Assembly (NCBI GenBank): GCA_034766995.1
Contig: CM068313.1
Span: 29,270,825-29,334,824, forward strand
Source: Acanthacorydalis orientalis
Taxonomy: Eukaryota > Arthropoda > Insecta > Megaloptera > Corydalidae
Direction of reading: 5' to 3'
Length of the DNA stretch: 64,000 nucleotides
The notes under the pieces are model-generated. The model worked only from the letters and a program-made list of their open reading frames with translations, made no database searches and was not told the origin of the DNA. A program made the position numbers and the translations under genes. How positions within the stretch are numbered: position 1 is the first letter of the stretch; the number at the start of each line of letters is the position of its first letter. Of the stretch, positions 35,347-48,850 are shown piece by piece.

Positions 35347-37350
35347 GTAAAGTGGACAGATGTTTTTGTATATCACATTTATTTTTCTTTTATATAAATT
35401 TTGTGTCTAACTAATATTTATTTCTTTTGTCTTCTAAATTTTTAATTTTTTCTTACAATTTCTTTATTATATAAATTTCGCTTCTTTTCAGTATGTAAAA
35501 ACTACTCTTTTTATGTTTTTTTTAGTAATATTAGTTTTAGTATTTATTTTTGAAATAAGTTATTCAAGCCACATTTTATAAGTTTTTATAGATATTTTCA
35601 ACTATTATTTATTGTAAGTTATAATTTAGTTTATTAATAATTGGCTTCGTCTATAAAGGAAATATTTGCATATTTACAAGAACTATATTTTATTTTTAAC
35701 GAAAGTAAACCATACAGTAAAAAATGAAATACAATATTTTTATTTTTAACATTAAATTTTTTTATCCTATTTATTAATCATCCAATTAAGAAAACGTCAA
35801 CGGAACATATATAAATTGTGCGGAATATATAATTATTAGCATGAAAAATTTGTATCCTAGCTTCGTGGGAACAAATAACAATCTGTAATCATAAATTAAT
35901 TTATAACACCAGTTAATTTATTTTACTAGTTCGCACATTTATAACATTGAACACTGGAATATCAATTAGACAAAAATCAGTTACTTGATGACAAAAAATA
36001 ACATAGACACTCTCGTATGGACAGAAAAAAGTAAATACAAATTTTGCATGAAATAGATTGATGACAGAAAATTTAACAGTTGATAAAAATACAAACACAT
36101 GCATGTCCCTATTCTCACAAGATGACTGAATTAAATGTATATGATTTATTCTCACGTTTTCACGTTGATAACCCAATAGAGCAATATTAATTAGTAGTTA
36201 AGATGCATGCGAAAGATGGGTAACGGAGATATTAGCATATTCAACAAATATTATTCACAAAAACTATGCTCGATCTTTAATCTTGTGATCGGTTTTAATA
36301 ATATCTGAACGATGTTAAGAAATATATACCTATTTGTAGTGAATGTCAACGGTAAACGACATGATGTTATTAATTAGATGGAATTCATTAGGTCAGATTT
36401 AACATTATACGTTTAATATTATCAATTAATTTACGACCGTATACGCTGTATTATAAATATTCCAGTAACCTCTTGAAGATACGTTCATATTGTGTAATAA
36501 ATGGGTTTCATGTATTATAAAGAAATGAATTATATTTATTTCAAAAATATTTTCAGCGGAACGGTGTTATTTTATGCAATTAAATTTGTTGTACAGGTGT
36601 CGACGTTTATTAATTTAACTTTTCTGTTATAAATGAATCGAAATATTTTTTTATTCAAATGTAACACCTTTATGGAGTTTAAAAATGTTTAATGTTTTTA
36701 ATGAAATAAATTTTATTTTCATAAGAATAAAAAATGTTCTTTATAAAATTTGTGTATATGATGGGATATTTTTAAGCGAATACTTTGAAACACGAGTACT
36801 TGTGAATTTAAAATGTCACAAGAATGGATAGATACGAATACATTTTTAAAATTTTATTTTTATCAACGATGAATAAACATTTATATTTTGTATTTGATGT
36901 AATTAAATGTTCATATTTTATTTTCGTTTGTATATAATTGTGAATAATCTTTTTTATAATATTTATTTTTGTAAACATAATATATTTCTGAATGCTTAAT
37001 GCTTAATACTGTGTACATATTTTATGATGCATTTTATAATTTTAATAATTCATTATAAGTTGTATTTTTTTCATTCATTATTTAATCACGCAGATGAACT
37101 ATGACATTGAAAAAGTTATATACGAGTATTTATTAAATTATTTAATTTAACTATTTAATATTATTTGAGTATTTTGCAGTTTAAACAGTTAGTGTCCTGA
37201 CAAATTTTAATTCATTTATTTAAGTAATTTATTTTAATTAATTTGAAATTTGTTTTTATTAAAAATCAATAATTTTATATATGTAGAATGATTCAATTTC
37301 AACAATTCTTAAAAAATAAATATGGAAAGTAAACTTTGAACATAAAATAA

Positions 37351-37351
<1 letters not shown>
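35347..37351. other. AT-rich non-coding stretch, slightly mixed at 36180-36620
   Basis: The 87-codon frame at 35913-36176 (minus) has no domain and is of near-chance length. The patch at 36180-36620 is less AT-rich (for example ACAGGTGTCGACG near 36595) but weak as a regulatory candidate. Confidence 0.4.

Positions 37352-37412
<61 letters not shown>
37352..37412. repeat. (TA)n microsatellite
   Basis: Pure TA run of about 61 bp. Confidence 0.97.
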
Positions 37413-37416
<4 letters not shown>

Positions 37417-37449
37417 ATTTATATTTATTAATAAAATTAATTGACACAG

Positions 37450-38010
37450 ACTATAATGCTAACTTGTTATGTATATCAAGTATGTGTCTTAGCTGTCCAC
37501 GCTGGTCATTCAAATAAGATCAAACGATATAAACTAGATCAACGAACTTGTGAATCTGAAATTTCACCGAAACGCTGTCACAGTCGAAAAAAAAACATAA
37601 ATAGATAGATATGCATACGTGTGTTCTAATGACACTTCATGGGAATTTCTTCCTAGTTACTTTGCTCAAACCGGCGACTCATTGTAAAAAAGCAAACTAA
37701 TTAAGCATTCAAACCATAGCTATTCTATGTACTCTCATCTAGTCGAGCCACACGTTTTGTCAAATCTATATATTTAAAAATAATTAAGCCGTAACGTGAT
37801 TAGTTTTTGCGCTGATAAACATAATATCACGTTCTCTGCGCCGTTTCGCGCAAGGTCGTGAACGTAACGCCCTCAATGTGTTGTTAATGCGTATGTGTGG
37901 TCGTTGTGCTAGGTATCTAACCATTATCATTAATACGGTGTATTCATGTAAAGAAATAAATAGGTAGTTTAAGGAATCCGAACGCAATATACTCGACCGT
38001 CATTAAGTCC
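37450..38010. promoter_or_regulatory. large GC-richer island, candidate regulatory element
   Basis: CG-rich core at 37825-37910 with CGCCGTTTCGCGCAAGGTCG (AGGTCG preceded by CA, as in FTZ-F1/ERR-like sites) and TGTGGTC (Runx-like). The 67-codon minus frame (37784-37987) is Arg-rich merely because of CG content and has no domain. Confidence 0.35.
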
Positions 38011-38273
38011 GCAAATTTGACTTTGCATATGGTGTAATATGTTTGTAATGATGTGTTCATTAAAATGTGGACTTGCTAATAGAAAACCATCAAATTACAA
38101 ATTTAAAAATTCACATACACATAAATTATACACTAACGCCGGATGTATGAATAATTAGTTGTTTTGTTTCGTTTTCTGTAAATTTAATTTCACTTATATG
38201 TGTTTCTAAACCATTTGTATTCTCACAATTGTTATTTCCAAAATTATTAGTATTTGAAATCCACATACAATTG

Positions 38274-38275
<2 letters not shown>

Positions 38276-38318
<43 letters not shown>
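38276..38318. repeat. (TA)n microsatellite
   Basis: TA run bordered by ATTGTA and TACAAT, an imperfect palindromic frame. Confidence 0.95.
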
Positions 38319-38322
<4 letters not shown>

Positions 38323-39019
38323 TATTATTCGGATTCATCGTTTTTCAGAACATAATGTTTCTTAAATATAAATAAAGATTTAAAAATAGTAGATGTCCTT
38401 GTTGTTATTTTATATTTTTTTATAGTTAACACAGTCAGTTGAAATTATTGTTAAGTTGTTAGTATCTTGAAGATAGACTAAGTATAATAAATAATGTTAT
38501 TCAGGCAGGTCTTAGCAACTATAGACAAAAATAATCTACAAATCGATAATTATATTAAAGTATTCTGTAATAACAGCCGCACTGACAGCAAATTAAATTT
38601 ATTGATCTTTAACATTAACTAAAATTACTTTTTTATATAATTTTCTCTAATATAGAACAATATTAATGATTTACATAACTAGTTTTCTTAAATATTATGA
38701 TAAACTTGAAAATGAAAAAATACTTCTTAGGTTCTATTAAATATTTTTATTATGAAAAGTTATGAAAATGCTGATTATTAAAATTTAAATCAATTTATTT
38801 CTAATATTAATATTGTTAAATCAATTATTAATAAATAGTAAAATAAATACAAAACAAAATATAGTGAACAGTAATGAACTAAATAAGTATATATTAAATA
38901 AATCACTGAAAAAGTAGTTATATTTATAAAATTAACTAACAAATCACAATTCTTATATATTTTTTTAATTTATTGCTAGAGATGTTTCAATCAAAAAATA
39001 GTTGAAATGGAAGTAACTT
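38319..39019. other. AT-rich non-coding stretch
   Basis: Nothing recognisable. Confidence 0.5.
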
Positions 39020-39042
39020 TTCTTTCTTTCTCTCCCTCTCTC

Positions 39043-39092
<50 letters not shown>
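39020..39092. repeat. (CT)n(TA)n compound microsatellite
   Basis: Degenerate CT tract, then TA with one GTA interruption. Confidence 0.94.
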
Positions 39093-39800
39093 CACATATA
39101 CCTGTGTTATTCTAATAAATGTTTAAAAAATAATAACTGAAAAGTAATTTAATTGATAATCTGTGTTGAAAACGAGAAATAATAATTAACATAATACACA
39201 CTGCTAATTTTTTACTATTTGTATGAATATATATTTTATTATGACAGTTTGAAATTCTTTTTGAGATAGTCTATATGGCACAAACACCTAAATTGAGATG
39301 TTGTTAAACTTCACTATAATTACTTATTTTTATATTTTACAATATAACATGAACTTAATGAAAGTATATCTGTAAGTAAGAGATACACTCTTATGTAAAT
39401 GTTTATCGAAGTCAGAACTAGTTGTTGAATTTAATGAATTTTTTTGAATAGTATAGCAAACAAATAAGTAAAGTTGAAGTTAATTTAAAAAGATTTTATC
39501 ACCCAAGTCATTAATACTTATTTAATCAATTTAACAAATTCTGAAATGGTTTGTGGATAGATAACATGTTTTGAAATTTCCCTTTTAAATGAGTTAGTTT
39601 TATAGAACACTTGTAAAATGATTCAAGTTTATGTTGTAGTCAAAGGTATTTTTTTTTATTTTTATATACTGAAACGTGAAAGAATTTGTTAATAAATGAA
39701 CTATATTTTATTTTCAAGTAAATTAATAAAATACATTGAAGACTATTTTAATTTAAATTTGAACAATAAAATTCTAGTTAATATTTTCTGTAATGAATAG

Positions 39801-39809
<9 letters not shown>
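39093..39809. other. AT-rich non-coding stretch
   Basis: Nothing recognisable. Confidence 0.5.

Positions 39810-39855
<46 letters not shown>
39810..39855. repeat. (TA)n microsatellite
   Basis: Pure TA run of about 46 bp. Confidence 0.97.
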
Positions 39856-39856
<1 letters not shown>

Positions 39857-40639
39857 CTATGCGATTAAAGTCAGTTAGTTTTTATTATTATATATATTTT
39901 TGAAATTTAATTATTAAATATTTTTTTCATTTTGGTGGGTATTAAAATATTTTATTTCAAATTCATAAACTTGTTATTTAAAAATTGGAAACTGTAAGTT
40001 GATAAAAAATACCATGAGTGATATTAATATTTATAAGTAAGTAATCCCATCACACCATCCGTAAGATGCAGTGGGAATTTTTGCTTGTCATGTTTTTATT
40101 ATCACTTAAATCACGTCTACAAGTTTAATTCTTGAGTGTTCTCTTTTTGAAATTTGAAAAATTGTCGAACATATATAATAAGTTAGTTTCTCATTGTATT
40201 TTTTTATGTAATATTGATAAAATAACAATAAATTATTTTAATTATTTATTAGTTAATCCTGTTTATTTCACTTATTTATCTTTTTATAGAAAACATAAGA
40301 TTTAATATATTGTTTAAAATGATATTCAACATTTAAAAAGAGAAGATATTGCTTTTTGACGTACTTTTCTTGGTATTACTCCATAAATATCTGTTTATTA
40401 ATGGAATTTATTTTGAGAATATTGTTTTGTTTTGTTTTCTATAGTGAAAAACGAGATATTAAATATTTATTAACTAATGTTATTTTAGAAGAGATTACTT
40501 TATAATATTTGAATCAATTTTATTATCAGCTATTATTTTCACTGAAAATATAAAATATATTTAAAATTATTAATACTGTTAAAATTTCAATTCCTAAATA
40601 TGAATTGATTTATAATTTTTAAATAAATTAAATGTATAC
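39856..40639. other. AT-rich non-coding stretch
   Basis: A small patch at 40042-40090 (CCCATCACACCATCCG and GTGGGAA) is less AT-rich; no gene is seen. Confidence 0.4.
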
Positions 40640-40910
40640 ATGTTATTTAAACAGTTTAGTTTCGGACAAATATATTTGATATGAATTAAATTCAGTAATC
40701 GATTGTTAGTGGACTACATATGTTGACAATAAAACAACTATAATATTTTACAGAATCGACACATACATATGCATGTTATACAAATAAAAAACCGAGTAAG
40801 AATGTCCAAAACACGATTGGATTTGTTTCTGGTTTTTGAGGACAAGATGTCGGAATGTTGTACATGGACACACAATGTGCAAAATATTTGACTTATAAAA
40901 AATCGGGCGA
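40640..40910. promoter_or_regulatory. mixed-composition patch, weak regulatory candidate
   Basis: Contains ATCGATTG, CATATGCATG and several GGACA words; no coding signal. Confidence 0.2.
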
Positions 40911-41869
40911 GTTCTCAATAAAAAAAAGATTTTATTATTTAAATCTATATATTATTGATAAAATACTCATATGGTTACAAAAGATGTTTAATAAATTAAA
41001 ATTTTATTACACCAACAATTAATTTGAAAAAATATTTAAGGTTTATAAACATGTGCCAAGAATTACGAAACAAGTATTAAATTTGCTTAAAAAATATTTG
41101 ATATCTATATGTGTGTGTATAATTATATGCCTGTGAATGTATATGACATTAAATGTATTTTGTAGTATTTTTACAGACATTTTAATTAATTTTACTAACT
41201 TATATGAATGCATGAAAATATAATATATTATAATAACTGTAAAATAATATTCAATACATTATAAAATCAGTTTAAATTATTATTACTTGAATTAATTAAT
41301 TTGTGTTAAGTAATGTCGATTAATTTTTAAATAAATATTATATTTATATTTTAAATTTACTTTCATTTTTAAATTTAATTAACATTGATAATTTTATACG
41401 CTTATTTTTTATGTAAATTTAATCTTTTTATAGTTTGGGTAAAAGTGATCCACGAAAGTAACTTACTTAATTGACATTAATATCGTCTCTCATTTACATA
41501 TTTTTTAATAAATATTTAGTTAGTATAAAAAGTTATTTAGATACTCTGTTCTGGATTAATAATATATTTATATACTTTTTTTGTAGAAAGAATATGGATC
41601 TAAAAATGGATGTATAAGTAAATAAATAGATTATTTGATTTATATTTTACTATTTTCGGAATTTTTATTTTAGGTTTTTGAATTTTATGATCATAAGGGA
41701 GGTATAATTCAACTGCAAATTAAAATTTTCTGCAATTAATTTCTATCCTAAATCGTAGAATAAATAAATACAAATGTTAAACAAAATACTGTTTTTGGAA
41801 TTATATATTTATTAATTAACTTCAATGAAATAATTTAAAATTACTATTTTTAAAGTTCAGTTATTAATT

Positions 41870-41876
<7 letters not shown>
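40911..41876. other. AT-rich non-coding stretch
   Basis: Nothing recognisable. Confidence 0.5.

Positions 41877-41932
<56 letters not shown>
41877..41932. repeat. (TA)n microsatellite
   Basis: TA run with one ACATA interruption. Confidence 0.96.
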
Positions 41933-42336
41933 TTATACATATTAGAATGAAAATGTACTTAGTGACTGAATACAAGTTATAAAAATGTACAATAATTTTA
42001 AATACTATGTAATTTTAAAACATTGATTATAAATGATATTGTTTATATGTTATTTTAAAAATAACGCATATTTATAACTATATTGGTATCATTAGTTCTG
42101 TAGTTATATTCTTAAATTTTATTTCTATGATATTAAAAAGATATGTAATGAATTTGTTGAAAAATTAATTAAATATGAGTTCATTTTCAACTATTTGAGA
42201 AGAAAATTTATCTAAATTATAATATTTGTAAATTATTGCTTTATATTTTTAAGTATTAATGTTGCAATGAAATTGAACTTTTTTTAAAAAATTTAATGTT
42301 TTATATATCTTTTTATTGTATGTAATACATACAAAC

Positions 42337-42339
<3 letters not shown>

Positions 42340-42397
<58 letters not shown>
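42340..42397. repeat. (TA)n microsatellite
   Basis: Pure TA run of about 57 bp. Confidence 0.97.
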
Positions 42398-42399
<2 letters not shown>

Positions 42400-42719
42400 T
42401 TTGTGTATACATTTATTAGATTATTTGTGATATCTTATTAATCTGGTTTTATTAAACGGGCACATTAAAATACCTTAAAAAAATTAAGAGGCGAAACTTT
42501 CATTATAAGATTTATTATGATCAAAGCTGAGCATTTTATTAAACTGAGTAATTTTACTTTCAACACTTCACTAAATTTATGTAACTTAAATTTATAGTTA
42601 TCAATATCGCCTTTGATTAACTTTGAAGAGAAAATAGTTTTCATTTTGCATATTAATACTTGATTTCAATATTCTGTTGTTGACTTCATAGCTAATCTGT
42701 TAGGTTTACAATTTTAAAT

Positions 42720-42870
42720 GAATCAATTTCATGGTCTACAATTATGCATACACCGCTATGTCACCCAAGCTGAACGGAATGATTTAAACACTACGTAAAT
42801 CATTAATATACAAATTGAATGGTATGAGACTGACATTTCTCATTTGTAGAACACGATCTTTGACAAGACA
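42720..42870. promoter_or_regulatory. small GC-richer island
   Basis: Contains AATTATGCAT (POU/homeodomain-like) followed by CACCGC and GTCACCC. No coding signal. Confidence 0.25.
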
Positions 42871-43105
42871 ATATTTCAATAGGTGTATTTTACTGAGAAA
42901 TGATTAAAAAAAATAAACTGTATCTTTGCAATAGTCAATATTTTTTTTATAACTGATTTTTTGATTAAACTTGTAAAATATAAATCAAAATTAAAAACTT
43001 GGAAAATTATAAAAAATAATAATTTATATCTATATACAATACATTTTAAGAATAGAGTATTGTAAACAATAAGTGACATTATTCTTTATTACTCTGAAAC
43101 AGTAA

Positions 43106-43154
<49 letters not shown>
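43106..43154. repeat. (TA)n microsatellite
   Basis: TA run with one central GTA step. Confidence 0.95.
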
Positions 43155-43339
43155 CATTAGTTTGAGGGTATTTAACTAATAACTATACAAATGAACTAGC
43201 ATTACAAATATGCATAACATAATCGATTCTGTTATCTGAAACATAAAATTATTTAAAAATTGGAGTTGATAAAAGTAAATCATTTGATATTATTTTATTA
43301 TCGGATACTTTTATTTATTGTATTGTACAATCTTTTATA

Positions 43340-43537
43340 AAATGGCTCTACAGTGAGAACATACCATAAAATTTAACTAACACGTGTGTGTTAGGTAAAA
43401 AACAGGTGACAACAGGTGAAAATTTATCACCTACAGACGACGAATTCTCAACAGGGTGTCTACTCCACCAATGGTCAAGGGTATATGTCTGATTTATATA
43501 TGAATATCTTTCGAGTGGTTGCAAATTATTCACTTTC

Positions 43538-43540
<3 letters not shown>
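43340..43540. promoter_or_regulatory. E-box cluster island
   Basis: CACGTG at 43381-43386, tandem AACAGGTGA units with 10-nt period (CAGGTG at 43403-43408 and 43413-43418), and CACCTA at 43428-43433. CAGGTG/CACCTG is the preferred word of Snail/Zfh-type repressors and some bHLH dimers. The frames on both strands are short and lack domains. Confidence 0.38.
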
Positions 43541-43585
<45 letters not shown>

Positions 43586-43596
43586 TGATATTCGAA
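43535..43596. repeat. (TA)n array inside an imperfect palindrome
   Basis: TTCGAA at 43535-43540 and 43591-43596 bracket a TA run, with GAATAT on the left and ATATTC on the right. Confidence 0.8.
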
Positions 43597-43890
43597 TGAA
43601 ATTGTTTTATGAAGTTTGCCACTTACACTGTCATTGTAAATTTATTTTCTCGTAAAGTTAGGTAGTTTACAACATTAAAATTTTTATATGATTTTTAAAT
43701 CAGATTATACGTTTATTTTTAATATAACTTTTATGTTGAAATAATAAAGCGATAAATGAGGACATTTATTTATTTTATAAATTGGGATTGAATTTTGATT
43801 TTATTTATAACAGCATATGCATATAAATTTATAATTTTACTAATAAATTGTTTATTATTGTTTTTAATTATCATTCATCATATCGAACTT

Positions 43891-43912
43891 TATATATATA
43901 TATATATATATT
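43891..43912. repeat. (TA)n microsatellite
   Basis: Short pure TA run. Confidence 0.92.
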
Positions 43913-44041
43913 ATTGTGTATATTTAGAATGATCAGTTTACATTTCTATTATAATTTCAGATTCTGTAAATTGTTCCCGTTTTTCTTTATGTATAAAAAT
44001 ATTAGAGCAAAAAATAGATAGCTTTAATATCTTGCTCATTA

Positions 44042-44057
44042 TATATCTATCTATCTA

Positions 44058-44105
<48 letters not shown>
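44042..44105. repeat. (TCTA)n(TA)n compound microsatellite
   Basis: Three TCTA units, then a TA run to 44105. Confidence 0.95.
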
Positions 44106-44106
<1 letters not shown>

Positions 44107-44209
44107 TTTTATGTGTATGTGTATTTATGTTGTATGAATGTTTCCATATATATGAATGTATGTGTATGAAATAGTATATTTAGGGATATTTCCAGCTGTT
44201 TTAAAATGC

Positions 44210-44660
44210 ATCCGGTTTACAATAACAATAATCATAACGTTGTGTATGAAATATAGGGTTACATGTTGCATACGCTAACAAACAATACTGCTACAAATCA
44301 AAGGATATCGTCTTAAATAGTACCAATTATTTATTCCACGTATTATGTGTACAGTCTCAACGTCTCTTTGAACGATAAAATTTATAGTCTGAATAAAAAT
44401 ACATTTAAATCCCTTTGTATTGCTACTTGATGATGGTTTATCGTCTGTGCTGTCACAACACAACGCGGCGTCCGCCTATACGGCTGCCGGATTTATTCGT
44501 GTTTCATAGAAATAATACTTATACGTCGAGTGCCCAAAAGTCGAATAACTACCAGCCTTTTTCAGTAATATTACAAGTACCAACGAATTTTAACTAAAAA
44601 CGAGCGAGATAGAAATAAACGGGCCCCGAAGATAATAATTTAAAACACTCCTGTTGAATG
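44210..44660. promoter_or_regulatory. large GC-richer island, candidate regulatory element
   Basis: Contains ATCAAAGG (44297-44304, TCF/LEF-like) and a CG-rich core AACGCGGCGTCCGCC (near 44463). The minus frame 44275-44463 and plus frame 44415-44597 overlap it with no recognisable domain. Candidate conserved non-coding element. Confidence 0.34.
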
Positions 44661-45079
44661 TGTAGGATGTCATTTTTTTATTTCACTTAATGTTGGCATT
44701 AACGATCCGTACAAATTTGTAATTGAGTAAATAATGAAAAAAATGTTCATATTTTAGGTGTTTATAGTCGAAGGAATCATTTTATTTAACGGTTGTATTT
44801 TTAACCTTCTTTATATAATATATTACCGTTTTTATTTTAAATTTAACCAACTATTATATAAATAATATTTAGAAAATGAAAATGGAACTCAATTTGATGT
44901 CAGTTCTAATTAAGAAATATGTCCATATATTTATACGTTTTTTTTGATTATACCTAAAGAATATTTAAACTATAAATTGTAACTTAACAATTATTTAGAG
45001 TTATTAATTACTAATTAATGTAAATAATTTTTGTATATCATATAATTCTGATAAATACACAAAAAATATTTTCTCAGTG

Positions 45080-45080
<1 letters not shown>
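44661..45080. other. AT-rich non-coding stretch
   Basis: Nothing recognisable. Confidence 0.5.

Positions 45081-45153
<73 letters not shown>
45081..45153. repeat. (TA)n microsatellite
   Basis: About 73 bp of TA with one GTA step. Confidence 0.97.
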
Positions 45154-45159
<6 letters not shown>

Positions 45160-45386
45160 CAAGCACATCGTTGTATTATTAATAATATATTAGATGGAAT
45201 CGATTAAATTTATTAGCAAATACCATAAAAATAATAATTTATTTTTCGTTATCATACATTTCCAATCTAAGATTAATATCTTCTTTCAAGAGATTATCGA
45301 GGAAACGAAATGGTTATTGTTACATTTCATAAGCTATCTGATAATTTATCTAAAGAAATTAATAATATTAACAACTTTGGTGTAGG

Positions 45387-45419
45387 AGGTCAGTCAAGTG
45401 AAATTTCACCTAATGACCT
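45387..45419. promoter_or_regulatory. nested palindrome: AGGTCA / GTGAAATTTCAC / TGACCT
   Basis: AGGTCA (45387-45392) and TGACCT (45414-45419) are inverted around the perfect 12-bp palindrome GTGAAATTTCAC (45398-45409), with spacers of 5 and 4 bp. It sits in a short GC-richer patch (45360-45470). The outer hexamers are nuclear-receptor half sites; the spacing is far wider than a classical ecdysone element. Confidence 0.4.
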
Positions 45420-45470
45420 TTTGAACAGTAAATGACGCTTCGCATGAGTCGTCAACGTTTCATGCTTTTT

Positions 45471-45887
45471 ATATATTAATCACTATGTGCCTACACTTTT
45501 TTATATTAGGATCTCTCTATATATATATATATAAATAATATGTAGAATATCAATAATTATATACATATTTAGTGTTAAGAAAATTTATTATAAATTCATT
45601 AATACTAACGTTTTATATGTACAGTGCATATATTAAAAATAATTTTGCGTTTTCATATGAGTATAGTGATAAATGTTTTCTATTAAAAATATATCGACGA
45701 TTTTGTCGTTTATAATTTAAGACTTTTGTAAATGATCATATTAATTAAAGTCTTGAAACATATACGTATTTAAAATAAATGTACATCAGATAAGATAATA
45801 TTATTAAATTTATTAATTAATACTGTCAATTATTTATTGTTAACCTAATTTTTTTCAATATATCAATTTATATTAAACTGACATATG

Positions 45888-45892
<5 letters not shown>
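45471..45892. other. AT-rich non-coding stretch
   Basis: A short CTCTCTATATA tract near 45512-45532; nothing else. Confidence 0.45.
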
Positions 45893-45938
<46 letters not shown>

Positions 45939-46001
45939 AGAGAGATTTCATGAGCCTGTATATATATATATATATATATATATGAAAGAAAGTTTCATGA
46001 G
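45893..46001. repeat. (TA)n arrays with duplicated TTTCATGAG
   Basis: TA run 45893-45934, AGAGAGA, TTTCATGAG (45946-45954), second TA run 45958-45982, then TTTCATGAG again (45993-46001), as if a TA-plus-motif unit had duplicated. Confidence 0.85.
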
Positions 46002-47759
46002 AAATATTTATTTTTGAGAAATAAAGAAAAAATATTGAAACTAAATAAAAACACTAACATATAACAAATTTTTAATTTTGAATTCTTGTAAAATATACAG
46101 ATAATTTTGAATAAATAATATAAAATAGTTGTGTTAATGCGAACATTTTGATGTTATTCAAAGTAAAGTAATTCATATTATTCTCCAATTTTTATATATT
46201 AAAACTTTCATTTCGAAAAGATAATTCTTGTGTAATAAAAAATATAAAATAATAATTTAATATATAATGATATATAAATAATATTTTTTTTATATTGAAA
46301 CTGAAATAATTTAGCCGTCTATAATCTCGAACTAAAAGTATTTAAAAATTAAATTGTAAATTATAATTAAAATTATGATTTGGTATTTTATATTCTATGA
46401 AATCAAGAAAGGAAATTAATGAAAACATGTTTTATTTTATCAGTTATTTTTTGTATTATATATATATATGTAAATAGCTGTTTATTTAAAATTGTAAATT
46501 AATACCAAATTAATTCTAAGAAGTTTTCCAACTATAGATATTTTATTTAAAATTGTTATTTTCCATGTAATGTTAATAAATTTAAATGACAAACGATGGA
46601 ACTGTTTTATATAATAATTTTATACATTATTACAACCGTGAGAAAAGAATAAAAAAATATTTACATTATCCATAATCTCTTATTTGTGATCAATGTATAT
46701 TTAGATGTTGAATATATAAAGTAGGAATTTTTAAAAAGAACCCTTGGCAGATAATGTTTTAAAATAAACGTCAAAATTAAATTATACACAGAATTATTTG
46801 AAGAATTATCAGAATTTCTTTGAAATGTAACCAACAGAGATTGAAATGTGGATAAAATTATTGAGTTTATGTGAATTTAAATTCTTCGAATAAGATTACA
46901 TCTCATTTTAAAACAAAATTAAACCTTTTTTTTATATATCTACGTAACATGTTTTTTTTTGTATAAAACGCTCTTAAAGCGACGGAAATAAAATATTTAT
47001 TAGCGTAAAAGTAATTAAAAATATTCAAATATTAAAATAATTAGTAATGAAAACTAATATCAATTGATATACAACACATTTTGTATAAATATTTGTTAAT
47101 TCTAAATTATAGTAATTTTACTTGTAAATTAACGAATTTCGTGTTTTGTAAAACACTCTAAAAATAATAATATCAATTTTAATAGATGTAATTATTAAAT
47201 TTAAGCTGTATTTTATGCAGAAATAACATTCTAAAATTATCTTTATGTTGCGGAATGTCGTTATAAGACATTATTTAACAAATATTTTTCTTTGATAATC
47301 AGGTTTTGAATTTGCTTTGACATCTATAAAAAATACACATATTTCCACTATCAAACACACACATATATATATATAATTGTATTTCTAAATATATGTATAA
47401 AGAGTGTACCGAATAAATTACAAAAAACATGAAATTAAAAAGATATTAACATTATCGAAATTGATAAGAATAAGATTTTAGAATAAAACATTATTTATAT
47501 TGATTTATAATTTAAATTTATTTAAATCGATAAGTATTAATGGTGCTTTTAAGAATTTCATGTTTAATAGTGATTTATTATTTTACTTTCGTTAACTGTA
47601 AAACTGTTCGTAAAGATTTATACACAAAATCATTTAATACTAAGAATAAATAAGGTTTATTTATATAGATACACTTTTACATTAAACTTTAGTTTTTCGA
47701 TGAGGAATTAGATTGTTTTTAATAATAGTTTCAAAATAATGTTTTATCTTGCTATCTGT

Positions 47760-47762
<3 letters not shown>
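46002..47762. other. AT-rich non-coding stretch
   Basis: About 1.7 kb with no recognisable gene or element; only tiny TA/CA runs near 47356-47376. Confidence 0.55.
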
Positions 47763-47800
<38 letters not shown>

Positions 47801-47821
47801 TAGAGAGAGGGAGAGGGGGAG
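47763..47821. repeat. (TA)n then GA/G-rich tract
   Basis: TA run to 47797, then AGAGAGAGGGAGAGGGGGAG. Confidence 0.95.
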
Positions 47822-48479
47822 TATAATTATCAATTAGAAATGTAATTGAAAAAGTAACAAAAATTCATAGAGAAAATAATTATATAAAAATGAGTATATT
47901 ATTAAGTTTATTTACTTGTTTGAATTTTAGATGGATATTATAATAATTATTTGAATTTATCTATTTCGAGAATTTATTTTAAAAGAAATAATATATTGTT
48001 TAAGCAGAATCATTACGAGGAGAAATTATAAATCGTATGAATTTCAACACGAATTGATTTCCATGTTAACTAGCTAATTTCCATAATTTTTAAAATAATT
48101 ACAATATGAAACGTGTTTAGTATTATTAGTTTAAGTTAAATTCATAAATAGTTTTTCTTGTTATTTTCTCTTTTCCAACGAATTTTCGTATTGTTGTGAA
48201 CTGTTGAAGACAAGTTACCATTATTAGACATTTTTATATATTATAAAAATAATTTTAATAAATATAAGTACATAATAATGTAACTAATTTTATTACATTT
48301 TTAAAAAAAAGTATGAAAAGATTGTTTCAGTTGAATAATATTCATGTATAATTTATTTGGCTTATATTAATTGATTATGATCACAATCCTATTTTTATAA
48401 ATCTCATTTCTTAAGATGTAATGAGCATTACATATAATAAACGTAAAAATAATTAGAGAATAACAGTCTTAAAAGCATC
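47822..48479. other. AT-rich non-coding stretch
   Basis: Nothing recognisable. Confidence 0.5.
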
Positions 48480-48850
48480 ATAAATTCCATTTATTACTGT
48501 ATGCATGCATCACAAATGCTACGCCCAACTACTGTCCCAGCATTTCTGAAACGTATAACTGAAAACAGTATTTCTTGTCTACGAGAAATATTCGGAACGC
48601 TTGAACGCTATCACGTCAATAAATCTCGATAAATATTCGAATAATTAATGGAGTTTCGGCAACGCAATATCAATTTTCATTTGATGTTTGGCCATGGTAT
48701 CTGATTAGACGTAACGTACGACACAACGGTCAGTTATTTTATATTCAAATAAATGTTTATTATAGTAGTATGGCTATGATAAAAGAAAAAAGTGTCAGCC
48801 AGTAACTCTGCACATGTTTATATGCGCGGTGGATGAAAAATATATTCATT
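48480..48850. promoter_or_regulatory. large GC-richer island, candidate regulatory element
   Basis: Contains TGCATGCATCAC, TTTGGCCATGGTATCTGATT and GTAACGTACGAC words, with several TAAT cores. No open frame of note. Candidate conserved non-coding element. Confidence 0.34.

Noticed and set aside
35913..36176. 87-codon minus-strand frame with hydrophobic stretches
   Set aside because: No signal peptide logic, no domain; length compatible with chance.
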